From Heligmosomoides polygyrus polygyrus (taxonomy: Eukaryota > Nematoda > Chromadorea > Rhabditida > Heligmosomidae): a DNA stretch of 64,000 bases. Of this stretch, positions 51,301-59,911 are shown piece after piece; within the stretch, counting starts at the first letter, position 1; each line of letters starts with the position of its first letter. The stretch lies in assembly GCA_947396885.1 (NCBI GenBank), contig OX377202.1:33347407-33411406 (forward strand). Reading direction: 5' to 3'. The notes beneath the pieces were generated by a model that searched no databases, was not told the origin of the DNA, and worked only from the letters and a program-made list of their open reading frames with translations. Both the position numbers and the translations under genes were made by a program.

Positions 51301-54300
51301 CCGAATGTTGAACCTGGACAATTGTATTTCGGTAGATTATGAGAACTGTTCAAATACAGTCCTCTCCCGTTATAAGGCCTCCGGATAAGACGCCACTCTC
51401 GATATAACATAGCTTTTCTCCGGCTCCGGCCAGCTTACCTTTACGCTAATAGAAATCAACCCCGCTTAAGAGGTGTCGGATACAACGCTACTCCCGTTAT
51501 AGCGTGGTTTTGGGAGGAACTCTGCGTTCAAAAGGACTCCCCTTACAAGGCGATCAGGCTTGGTTCCGGTCCCACACAGAAAATGAAGAGGAGCGAGATG
51601 CTGACCACGTCTCTGATCAGACCTACCCTTCTATTGCCCTGCTCTTAGCCCGACCGGCATCCGTGCGACAAATAATTGAATGCATGTAGACGTTTTCCAT
51701 GCGTGCGCGATCACCAAAAGTGTTCATAGTCAGCAATATGTCGAACATAGGAAGATTTCCAGTAGTCGTTAGAAGCTTCAGTACATCGGGAGATTTCCTC
51801 TATCAGGAACGAGAAACGAGATTTGTTCTATGCCTAAAGCAGCTGGTGTAGATGCCACATACTGTTAAAGAATGCTTTTTTTTGTAATCAGAACTCTCGC
51901 TCCACGTCGAACTTATGCCTGTATCCTCTGATTTGCGTAGAGGATAACAGCAGCAACGTTTTTTGATCACAGGTGACATCTTCATCTCATGGGAGTGTAA
52001 GCCATTTATAACGATTATATCGCAAATGTCCCGCGCGTTTTAAAAGCGCTGGTAGTGTAGTAGGCTGCACCTTGCACGAAGGTAAGGAGTGCAGGTTCGA
52101 GTTTCGCCTGGCGTGATAGCTCTGATCGCAACAAAACATCTTGCAACATTGAGCTGCACAGTTTTGCTGTTGCTCACGTCTGACTAATCCTGGAAATCGG
52201 TAATGATTTAAGTTGCTTGTAGTTGCTTTATGCCTTCACACTCTTTTGAAGGCCATATATTTCATTGACATAGCCTTATTTAGTCATTTTATGTGATTAT
52301 AGATAAATCTGTGCTTAAAATGATCTGAAAAAGGTCAGCTCCGGTTAGGACGCGAATCCCATTATAGCGCGGATTTTCTCCGGTCCCTTGAAACGCGTGA
52401 TAACGAGAAGGGGCTGTATTCAAGAATAAAAATTTGTGACCAGCTGCTCTATCGGTGGAGATACCCCAAGTGCAATAGCTTTCTACAACATTTAAAAAAG
52501 ACGTGGAAACAGCGGAAAATTCTAATCCTGGCTCAGTCTACTCCTAACTCACGTTGGATACAAAATGATGAAAACGTGTCAATCTAATTTTCATTACTTC
52601 AGTCATAGTGTCTCTTTCTGCTTTTAGTCAAGGGTGATAGAAATCAGACATCTTGAGCATGCTAAAGTTGCACATGAGAAATCAGATTTTGAAACGGTCG
52701 TGAGGCCGATATCCTTGCTTCCTGGCTCATAAAGAATATTTATACACGATCGAATTCAACAAGATATGTCGTCGTTGGGGGGTGGACCAAAAATAATGTC
52801 AGTTTTGCCTAGTCCTTGTCGAGTGTTATAGAATGGAGATTTCAAAATCATCTGAAAATGAGTGGCTCACTTTTTAAAAACGCTTTTGCAGAACGCCATA
52901 TGTGGCACAAAGATATTCAGAATTCCCCTTCTGCGACAGTTTTTATGTCTAAACATTACTAACTCCATCACCAGACATACCAAGCTATGATTTTCGTTTT
53001 CTTTCTTTTATAGAGAGGCCTTTGACGTAGTCAAAATGGTAAACATTCTATGACAAGCCGAACAGTATGCATCATTTTGAGGTCCACACCTGTATCCAAA
53101 CTAAAGGATAATTGGCAGTACTCCTCTCCCTTTGGCCTTCACCAAATTAGATCACTGCAAACAACAAGGATCAAGTCGTACCTGGTTAATCTGCCTAAGC
53201 TCTTCAGCATGAGATTTTCGTTCATTTTCGAGATCTTCTTCGGTTTTCTGGCAATTTGCCAGATGGTTTTTCACCTCACTTAGTAGACTTTCTTCAGCAC
53301 ATACATCGCTATAGCATTCTTGAAGACTTCGCACTCGATTGCTGAAAACAAAACTATGATATGCTCTTTCGTATGCATGGACAAAGCACATTTATAGCTT
53401 CATGCAGAGTATCAGATGTATTAGCCACCCAGCTGGTAGAACTGGGCGCGTGTAGCACAGTCGGAGGAGGCGCGACTGTCGCGTGTACCCGATACCAGGT
53501 TACTGGTTCGGATTTCCCGCCCAGGCCAACCAAGCCTTCCATCCCTCTGGGGTCGGTGAATTGGTACCAGACTTGTCTGGGACGGACAAAGCGCTGACTT
53601 GTTCATCGGCTGGCCACCGCAAGTCATTGTATGGCTAACGCATTCATATCGTCTCCAGAGGTAGAATGCGCTGGCGCATCCCAGAAGGGATTGAGTAACG
53701 CCGTCCTTTATCCTTTATCCTTATCCTGGTAGAACTGCTTCGGCTTTGAACTAACAATAGAATAGGAAAAGAAAAAACTGTGACGGCAATGTTTGTCGAT
53801 TGAAGGAAATATTAGAGGCTACATTTCTCCGAGTAATGCAGCTGAAGGAAACAGCGGCTCTCACGTACACCTCGACTCGGACTTAAGTCGTATCTAGGCT
53901 ACAAAATCATGCTAACCCTCCGTAGATGGATTGATAGCAAGCTTGCCTGGGAAGGCTTGCCTTTGTGGCTTTCTTCTTCTTCTTCTTCTTTTTCAGTGTT
54001 TGTCCTTCTCAGCTGCAGGCTTTCCTGGAATGCTGGCACCAGTTTTCCCGGTCAAATACGCGATCAAAGTGCAACCAAGCCTTCAAGTCCTGATGCTGCG
54101 TGTCAAGCCAGCGCTGCTTTGGTGTCCCTCGCGGCCGCTTTCCGGGCACCTTGATGTTAAGGCCAGTCTTTCGAACAGTGTCCCTTTTGCGCGAAGAAAG
54201 TGGCAGCACCATCTCAGACGAGCTTCGCGCAGCTTCTCAGCTATCGCAGTGACACCAAATCTTTGCCTGATGGAGTCATCGCGCACTCGGTCCAATCGCA

Positions 54301-57300
54301 TAATCCTCCCATCCACCGCAGCGTCTTCGTTTTCATTACGCTGAGGCACCTATCAATTTCTTTAAAGACGGGTCAGCACACAGCTATGTAAATAGCTACA
54401 AGTCGGACGACAGCTCTGCATGTAGATCTTCGCTTTAAGCCGCTCTGGTATCTTCTTGTCGTAGAGCATTCCCGCCAGAGAGCGCCTTTTGAACCAGGTT
54501 TCACTTTCAAATGAGTTGGCTTCAACAAGTAGACCGCCATCGGACTCGATTGCAGGTCCCAGGTACGTGAATACCGAAATAGGTGGCAGCTCAATGCCGT
54601 TCACGTTAAGCTGTGCTCGTCATCGTCTGTTGTCAAATACTCCGTCTTTTTGACATTAAGCTTGCGTCGATACCTCTCCAAATTGCACCAAGCTTGTACC
54701 TGCCGCTGGAGTTAAATCTTATCTTCGCAAGTGAGCATTACATCGTCAGCATAAAGGCAACGTCCAAAGGACTGGTAGCCACACCCACTCAATAAGCTCT
54801 TCGGGCACATTATGTGTCTTAAAGCATACCATATCACTTCACGCGGTACGCGATCGAAGACCTTCTCCAAGTCGAGGGAGGCAAGATTCACAGGCTTTTG
54901 TTTCTCGCGGTGCCTTTCTGTAAGTAGACGAACGGCGTACATGGCATCGATAGTGCCACACCCAGGTGCGAAGCCACACTGGTTGGCAGAAAGCTGGACG
55001 ACGTCGCGAACAATTCGCTCAAAGATTTTGCTGCTACGCGAAAGCAATCGGATTGGACGGTAGCTTGTGCAGTGTGCTGGACTGCCCTTCTTCTTCCAAA
55101 TAGGAATCGAAAAAATTATCTGCCAACTATCAGGTACTTTTTTCTGCGCAACCGTTTGCCTTTATGGCTTTGCCTTTATTTATTCGTTTTTTTACAAAGG
55201 TTCACGGCTTGTCACCGCTTGCCACTGTATAGGTTAAATCTATATCCACGTTTCCTCACTGATATTTGCTTTAGGTAAAGGTGCGCGGTGCTTTGACCAT
55301 TGCATCCTTCGATCGCTGTCAACGTCTGTCCCCACCAGTCTCACTTCAGTAGCCATAAAAAGCACGTGAAAAAATCGACTAGTGTTTTCTTCAGAGTGAC
55401 CACGATTGATATAACCCCTTATTGTGGCTTACGTTTCGGCGTCGTCGCCTTCTTCAGAGCCTGGAAAAATCGGAGTCATCTGAGAAACTACCCTCCCAAA
55501 TGTCATTTCATTCTGTAGGAACCCATCCGAAAGGCTAAGAGACCACGAAAACGATGCCATAAGAAGTCGAAAACATGGCTAACCTTAGATGTGGATTATA
55601 GGCGCCCACCGTCACCTTGCTGGACGAAAGATGGGTGAATGAGCTTAGAGCCCTTGGGACCTCCCGTCCTAGGGACCTAGCGGGTCATGACCCAGAGGTC
55701 AAAACCTGCAGAGGGCGACGTACGGTGCCAGCTTTTGGGTCACAGCCAAGCACTCGTCCTTCCTATTGGTTTTGGGGGACCTCCCCGCAACGTACAACGC
55801 TTCGAGAGTTCGGCGCGCTGAAATCTCATCTTCACGCGCAAGGATTTTGACCTCCACGCCGAAACAGCTGTTCGCGTGCCGCTGCACCCTGTGCTCACCT
55901 AAGGGAGCAGAGATTGGGACCTGCGCAATCCGTACAACTGCTCCTTGATCCTTACGCACAAGGGTCTACCTGTTTCCCACACGTACTCATCTCCACACTC
56001 AGTACATGTGATTATGTACACCATACTAGATGTTAGACAGTCACCAGCCCTCCCAGAAGGACAAACAACACATGGTGGTGTTGTGCATTGGCGGTCATAC
56101 AAGCGGTTTCGGACTACCAGCCTTTTAAGATTGCTGGGGTACTGCCACTACCCTCACATCGTCTTGCAGCCCATCCATCCTAACGCAGCCACGTATGGCT
56201 GCAGTCAGAATGTCCGAAATAAACGGGACAGAGCATGTCACTTTTGACCGCTCTCGCTGCAATCCTTCAACGGTTGTCGGCTGTCGTCTCTGCCCACTAG
56301 CCCTGCAGTGGGAGCATATCCATTCAGAATCGCGATGTGGCGCGCCATATCCACAGAGAAGGACCTTTCCACGGCATCAGATGAAACCGCTCGAGCGGGG
56401 CGGAACATGTTATGAACAACCGCCCTTTTCATACTGAATGGATGAGCCGATGCGCAGTGAACAATGATGCTCTTGCTTGCCGGCTTCCGGTACCACCTGG
56501 TTCGGTAAACCCCCACAGAAAGATGGGCTTGCACATCAAGGAAAGCAAGCCAGTTCTCCTTCGGTTTCTCCCGTGTAAATCTAATGTGCACTGACTGCCG
56601 GTTAAGTAACTCAAAGCAAGCATCCATCTCGAGCTGAGTGGGACAGACGATAGAGCAATCGTCAATATACCGGCAGCACGAGAAAAAGCTGTTACATTGT
56701 AAAGCCTACTAATAAGCAGTGGAACCACAAGAAAGTTTATTGATACTGATTGTAATGCTGCATTTTGGCTTTGGAGAAAGAACTTTTCTTGGCGCAAGTC
56801 TAGAGCGAAGTCCACCTTCATTCTCCTTCTGAGGATCCGGAGAACTTTTCAAAAGCCTTTGGAATAAAATACATATTGACTTTAAATCTTACGACTACGA
56901 CTTTGAAACTGTAGAAGGACATTTAATTTGCGGGGGCTATGTTAAAACAGCCAGTTATGGGAGAGACACAGGGCGGACCCCCTTTTCTTACATCCTTTTC
57001 TTTGGACGAAAATCGAATGTGCGACTTTCTATACAGTTCTCACTCCTCCCCGTTTCCGCGTAATTTAAACGATTACGCATTACCAACTCACCCAACCCGT
57101 TCCATTGACGCACCCGTGGCCGCTTCTGCAGTTTCTGTGAATGCCCGCTCGCTCCAGCACACAAATAGACAAAATCATTACTCCGCGCTGACAGCGATGC
57201 CGTTACTCAGCGCCGGTGATTCACCACATGGCTCCCTTAAATTGATGAAGGCTATCCTACGAAGCTACCGTAACCATCGTCAAGGCTTTAAGCACCCCGA

Positions 57301-59911
57301 CGCCAAGAAGAAGACTGTTGTTCAAGAAATTACTGCAAAGTCTCTAATAGCGCTCTACAGGGTGGCTACGAAGCATAGTCCGTTGGCCGTTTCGTCATAA
57401 CAAAGGCACGATAATACATATTCTGATAGCATTTCTATCACTGAAGTACCAATTCATAATGAGAATCATTAGTCATAATCATAATCGTTGTTGAGTTTGG
57501 TACAACGGTTTTCACCCCCGCCAAGAAAAAAGACGTCGATATGTTCGAGAGCGTTCAAAATAATTTTACACGAAAACTCTTAAATAGATGCTTTGGCGTA
57601 GATTTTTCACTAATCCCGAACGGCAGAGAAAGAAATAGGGTACTTGGACTAAAACCTTTAGTGTGTAGAAGGAAGTTCGTTCCTCAATTTTTTCAAGTAG
57701 TAAAAAGTTTTTTTGTCAAATAGTAAAAACAAGAAGAACTAGGCTCCGTCTGCAGGTTTCCGTTGCAAAAGCTACGATCTTTGTTTTTGACATATAGAAG
57801 GCTGCGGGAGTTCAATTCTCTGCTTGCGCAAAACGAAAGTTTCCTGCCCTTATCCATGCACGTTTTCAAGAAATTGCTGTTGACAAAATTCTGTTTATGC
57901 TGGTTTCAGGGTTACCAATGCTTCCTTTCCACGTCTGGTTGCTATTTTGTGATCTTTTTAACCAGAGCTTGTTCATTTTTCTCAATTGTTTTAGACGTAA
58001 GTATCATGCTCCTGCTCTGAATAAATAAATAAATAAATAAACGAATAAATAAGTAGTCGATCACTCAGCCAAGATACTGGTCAAAGTAATCTCCTTTTGC
58101 ACGGATGCAGGCTTCAAGTCGCTTGCTGACTGCTTCTACTGAGGACCGCATATCGACATCGATCTTCTGCAATTCTCCTAGTGAGGCTGCCTTCAAAAAC
58201 TCCTAATTTTGGAGAAAGTTCGACGAGACCCTCTGCTGTAAACGGCTCCAGACCAAGTAGTCCATTAGCTCAAGGTCCGTCGAGTTTCAGAGCGTATGCC
58301 TGCCCCAGCCATGAGACATCTGCTCTCAGAAGGCGATTTTTGACTTCGATATATGTGCTGGCGCCCACTCCTGCTGAATAACAAGCCTTCCTCCTGTAAA
58401 ATGTTTTTGGCCCTCGTGGTTAACTTTTAGAAACATTCTGGCAGCCGTCGCAGTTTATTTGACGTTATTGCCCACGAAAGCAAGGCTTGTCTTGCCTTTA
58501 GATGTTATTGAACCAAAGCCATCGCAGAGTTCGTAAACAGGGTTCTTGAGCGTACACAATGTTTCAGACCTTTCACCGGTAAACTGTTCAAGGCGGCGTC
58601 GCGATGTAGAGTGAAGTCTGCTTCTTGGTCCAGTCTGATAAGACATCTCACCTAGAAGCTTTGCTGATACTCAGACGTCCACTGTCCACTGTGAAGTTTT
58701 CATTGCTTGCGAAAAGAGCGACCATTTCTGGGCATCCTGCAGCTGATTCGGCCTTCCTCTGCTACTTCAGCTGGAACTGGTTAATGGACCTCTTCAAAGA
58801 CTGTTAAAACCTCACAGCGACGGTTTGCAGCATGAACTCGCACACTTCAAATAAACATTGCGGAGCCACTTACAAATATTGCCTGAATTGTCATTTCTCC
58901 TCTGCCCAGTTCTTCGCAAGTGCATGCCAACCTTGCTGTTCTCTTGCAGGCCTAGTGTTCTCGCTTTAAGCGAGTAAATCGGTTTATTAGAGTCCAGTCT
59001 AGATCTATCACCTGATGACTTCTGGTCACATCCTCGACGAGTTTGCTGGCATAGCTCTAGTTGTGCGCTCAGCAATAGTTCACCTATCCGAATTGAAGAG
59101 AAGGATACAGGACGGCATCACTCGATCCCTTTTGGATTGCGCCACGCATTCTGCTTCAACGCACAATGACTTGCGGTGGCCAACCGATGAACAAGTCAGC
59201 GCTTTTTCCTTCCCAGACAAATCTGGTACCAATTCAACAACCCCGGAAGGACTGAAGGCTTGGTTGCCTGGGCGGGAAATCGGAGTGAGGAACCTTGTAT
59301 CGGGTGCACACGCAGCCGGCACCCCATCCGACTGCGTTACAAGCGCCCCTATCTGAACAAGCTATCTGAATTAGTTGACACGAAACATGGTAGAAAGGAG
59401 TTTCAAGGTGATCCTTCAAGTAGGATGCATGAAAGGTAATTTTGATTTCCAACGCGTAATGTTTGTTGTTCTCCCTGAGGTGGCGTTCCAAAGAAGTTTC
59501 TGCTAAACTCCTACATTTCAAAGAATTTGCAACAGCATAACATAAGCCAAGAAGTTTTCCTACGCTTTCGTATCGGTAATCTGAAGGTGCGCTAATAAGA
59601 ATGAGGCTTGCCTGATTTCTAGACTCAAGTGCGCGAGTCATTCAGTGAACTGAACCCAGTCTAAACCGTCTATAGCCATGCTCTATGCGCGCATGTTCGC
59701 AATGAATTGATCAGCACCCATCCAATATTTTTCTTAAATTTTTCAATATTGCCTAATATTATCCAATGCTGCTTTTTGTTTTAGAATTTAAAAAAAATTA
59801 ATTCAAGCGCTGTATAACTTTAACAGCATTAAGAACGCAGAAAAGCACTAGTTGAACCTACCCAGCGACGAGAAGTCCAGTAAGCTCGGTTGTTAAGCTC
59901 TCAAGGTCCAT
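45271..59911 (-). CDS. ZC4H2: ZC4H2-like coiled-coil zinc-finger protein, seven-exon model
   Basis: Vertebrate ZC4H2 is a nuclear coiled-coil protein with a C-terminal four-Cys zinc finger that works with the RNF220 ubiquitin ligase in neural development. Here the minus-strand exons 53182-53341 and 49819-49944 give a coiled coil with HAEELRQINQDINQLED, and the last exon 45271-45381 gives TCECCGAQIHRNAPTCPMCK followed by a basic tail. Both correspond clearly to ZC4H2. Adding 59862-59911, 59564-59611, 49385-49449 and 49148-49325 yields 738 nt with every splice phase consistent (about 245 residues; the human protein is 224). The two first exons are the least sure. Introns contain a Penelope-like element, a SINE, RTE and Tc1 remnants. 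Nothing seen breaks the gene. Confidence 0.72.
45604..46712. other. Intron sequence with one exon-like stretch
   Basis: At 46515-46712 the plus strand reads, after a TTACAG acceptor, GTEIDCGARWKRDC and RFFGLKFPDHKDKWEDVSLV with C/G-ending codons; the minus strand reads an alternative ELQAEKSAPLDCAVSFPP. It abuts the Penelope-like element. I could not assign it. Confidence 0.35.
46733..46805 (-). ncRNA. Hammerhead-like ribozyme fold, left terminal repeat
   Basis: Exact inverted counterpart of 48228-48300; see that entry for the base pairs. Confidence 0.6.
46819..48036 (+). CDS. Penelope-like RT (truncated) plus GIY-YIG endonuclease
   Basis: 405 codons from the ATG at 46819, which lies inside the left terminal repeat, to TAG after PEAR. 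Its role is target-primed reverse transcription with a GIY-YIG nuclease. It has the RT motif with AMGQRLAP, the YIDDCF catalytic box, the KPTDNWLPFLNV block, a linker with CCKTRQCIICPF, and the nuclease GVVYLIK...YIGETGRP with R and E(E/H) residues downstream (GERVKEH, RKTLEALW). Because RT fingers and the first catalytic Asp motif are missing, this copy should not be active. No stops suggests a recent insertion. Confidence 0.88.
   Translation: MSLKKFLYGLSISRVMTLISGCLECNVFRWSNKYYKQVRGLAMGQRLAPVLAIAFMSKIEEPVMECRPLLYCRYIDDCFIVCATQNEMDMCFELLNQQTEHIKLTREKPTDNWLPFLNVQVSCTRSRFHTKWYRKPSSKNIIVHFRSAHPSQTKRATINNMFRTAAAVSSDSDLNSVSLQMASRIALSNGYPEQSLAKGHRTPVMAARHQSDNKISFKVPFVSDDFSTEVRNCIRKAGLDSMVRMIEVPPANLKARLVRNRLYDSCCKTRQCIICPFGKEGDCMVSGVVYLIKCTGCNGEYIGETGRPLGERVKEHLGMLRRCDIAGPLGEHRLRCHNGAGIDVAVTILAREFEISARKTLEALWIAARNPTINRKEERVAVIQELAPYVDLCGLEPEDSLPEAR
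48228..48300 (+). ncRNA. Hammerhead-like ribozyme fold, right terminal repeat
   Basis: Core CTGAAGA (48232-48238) and GAAA (48252-48255) flank stem II GGCG/CGCC with loop GTTA. Stem III is A-C-G (48255-48257) with C-G-T (48293-48295). Stem I is GGCT (48228-48231) with AGCT (48297-48300). The predicted cut is after C48296 in a GTC triplet. One unpaired A between CTGAAGA and stem II departs from the consensus. Penelope-like elements are known to carry hammerheads in their terminal repeats; activity here is unproven. Confidence 0.6.
48321..48378. other. Short spacer
   Basis: Between the Penelope-like element and a SINE; includes ATGCCAAGATTCAATGACAG, similar to 51287-51300. Confidence 0.3.
48393..48686 (+). 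mobile_element. tRNA-headed SINE, family 1, with target duplication
   Basis: Head TTGTAGCGCAGTCGGAGAAGG, tail TCCTTTATCC. Flanks TTATTACTTTAGC (left) and TTATTATTTTAGC (right) form a slightly diverged target duplication. Confidence 0.85.
48700..49147. other. Intron sequence, no further exon seen
   Basis: Lies between the SINE and the ZC4H2-like exon at 49148. No supported feature. Confidence 0.35.
49148..49325 (-). CDS. ZC4H2: ZC4H2-like middle exon
   Basis: Bounded by acceptor GATATTTCAG and donor GTAGGT. In the phase set by the upstream exon it reads LFMQQPVKNPVGSLS through VQPLNWQFLIK, a Pro/Gln/Ser-rich linker like the region before the finger in ZC4H2. A second frame (ALHAATSEKSRRV) is also open, so the phase depends on the short exon at 49385-49449 being real. 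Confidence 0.6.
49385..49449 (-). CDS. ZC4H2: ZC4H2-like short middle exon
   Basis: Acceptor GGCATTTAG, 65 nt, encoding AADIISVSFEESDGIPKDLL; donor GTTCGT is weak. The next intron is only 59 nt, common in nematodes. Acidic content resembles the EEEEKLSLDYFEK part of ZC4H2. Confidence 0.5.
49819..49944 (-). CDS. ZC4H2: ZC4H2-like coiled-coil exon 2
   Basis: 42 codons from acceptor ATGATTAAG to donor GTAAGT, beginning DINQLEDILKTLRSER and ending AMNQANESMR. Aligns with the 'HADINVMENTI' stretch of ZC4H2. Heptad-like spacing of Leu and Ile. Confidence 0.78.
49945..51180. other. Intron sequence, no gene seen
   Basis: Part of the 3.2 kb intron between the two coiled-coil exons. Frames are short and lack domains. 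Confidence 0.35.
51190..51250 (+). repeat. Decayed Penelope-like terminal repeat fragment
   Basis: GCCGAAACGTCAGCCCAAAT, then CTGTA and AATCTTGG occur in the same order as in the terminal repeat at 48249-48290. The CTGAAGA half of the hammerhead core is missing. Confidence 0.5.
51357..52416. mobile_element. TA-flanked DNA element (Tc1/mariner or pogo-like), non-autonomous
   Basis: Ends CAGTCCTCTCCCGTTATAA and its imperfect complement CAGCCCCTTCTCGTTATCA; TA dinucleotides flank both sides (51355-51356, 52417-52418). Sub-terminal blocks repeat the CCCGTTATA(A/G) theme. No transposase seen. A SINE family 2 unit lies inside. Confidence 0.75.
52035..52150 (+). mobile_element. tRNA-headed SINE, family 2
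   Basis: CGCTGGTAGTGTAGTAGG head, B-box-like GGTTCGAGTTTCGCC, then TGATCGCAACAAAACATC. Homologous to the units at 22.93 and 23.62 kb. Confidence 0.7.
52419..53181. other. Intron sequence, no gene seen
   Basis: No domain-bearing frame or terminal repeat recognised. Confidence 0.35.
53182..53341 (-). CDS. ZC4H2: ZC4H2-like coiled-coil exon 1
   Basis: Classic acceptor TTTGTTTTCAG and donor GTACGA. Encodes NRVRSLQECYSDVC, then LSEVKNHLANCQKTEEDLEN and HAEELRQINQ. Matches the ZC4H2 coiled-coil N half, including the HVEELR-like motif. Confidence 0.8.
53445..53725 (+). mobile_element. tRNA-headed SINE, family 1, with target duplication
   Basis: Head GGCGCGTGTAGCACAGTCGG, tail CCTTTATCCTTTATCC. 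CTGGTAGAACTG is duplicated at 53433-53444 and 53726-53737. It lies in an intron of the ZC4H2-like gene. Confidence 0.93.
53930..55140 (-). mobile_element. RTE-like LINE, 5'-truncated and frameshifted
   Basis: Minus strand, in order: FSIPIWKKKGSP, YRPIRLLSRSSKIFERIV, NQCGFAPGCGTIDAMYAVRL, SLDLEKVFDRVPREVIWYAL, CLYADDVMLTC (RT catalytic box YADD), then FTYLGPAIESDGG, RLDRVRDDSIRQRFGV, IAEKLREARLRW and VPGKRPRGTPKQRWLDT. Several frame changes and an internal loss. Different lineage from 41.15 kb. Confidence 0.85.
55141..55424. other. No gene seen
   Basis: Spacer between the RTE fragment and the second Penelope-like remnant. Confidence 0.3.
55425..56830 (-). pseudogene. Second Penelope-like element, decayed
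   Basis: Minus strand, broken into several frames: YIDDCSIVCPTQLE-like RT box near 56640-56680, FTREKPKENWLAFLDVQ, YRKPASKSIIVHCASAHP, then CTTPPCVVCPSG, MVYIITCTECGDEYVWETG (nuclease, with the first Gly of the motif changed) and SARRTLEALY. Same domain order as 46819-48036 but strongly diverged. A terminal repeat with hammerhead-like core lies at 55431-55457. Confidence 0.85.
55431..55460 (-). ncRNA. Hammerhead-like core of the second Penelope-like element
   Basis: Minus strand CTGAAGA, extra A, stem GGCG, loop ACGA, stem CGCC, then GAAACG. The stem I and III partner strand is degraded (GTGGTCAC), so the fold is probably inactive. Confidence 0.5.
56831..57515 (+). other. Unassigned stretch with a 153-codon open frame
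   Basis: The plus frame 56939-57400 has no domain I recognise; its C-terminal half is basic (KAILRSYRNHRQGFKH). It could be an exon, transposon-derived or chance. Confidence 0.3.
57520..58055 (+). mobile_element. LINE 3' end with (AAAT)n tail
   Basis: The frame reads VQNNFTRKLLNRCFG, RERNRVLGLKPLVCRR and, after frame changes, REFNSLLAQNESF, the conserved C-terminal region of nematode CR1/Jockey-type LINE RT proteins. The end is GAATAAATAAATAAATAAAT. Confidence 0.7.
58075..58790 (-). pseudogene. Tc1/mariner-superfamily transposase remnant
   Basis: Minus-strand fragments: ITSKGKTSLAFVGNNVK, FTGGRLVIQQEWAPAHISKS-like catalytic stretch in shifted frame, and the C terminus SSVEAVSKRLEACIRAKGDY. 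Related in sequence to 29692-30717. Confidence 0.7.
58810..59095 (-). other. Possible extra exon on the minus strand
   Basis: A good donor ATATTTGTAAGT occurs at 58873 (minus) after an open stretch with CEELGRGEMTIQAIF; its acceptor could not be fixed. It lies between the putative first exons and the coiled-coil exon of the ZC4H2-like gene. Confidence 0.25.
59096..59350 (-). mobile_element. tRNA-headed SINE, family 1
   Basis: Minus orientation, tail side GAAGGATACAGGACGG, head side CTGCGTTACAAGCGCCCC. About 30 bases of the body are missing after the CTGCTTCAAC block. Confidence 0.8.
59564..59911 (-). CDS. Possible first two exons of the ZC4H2-like gene
   Basis: ATG at 59911 opens MDLESLTTELTGLLVAG, spliced at donor GTAGGT (exon 59862-59911) to acceptor AAATCAG and QASFLLAHLQITDTK (exon 59564-59611), followed by GTAGGA. 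The combined phase (2) fits the coiled-coil exon at 53341. No sequence likeness to the ZC4H2 N terminus can be claimed, and they could belong to another gene. Confidence 0.4.
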
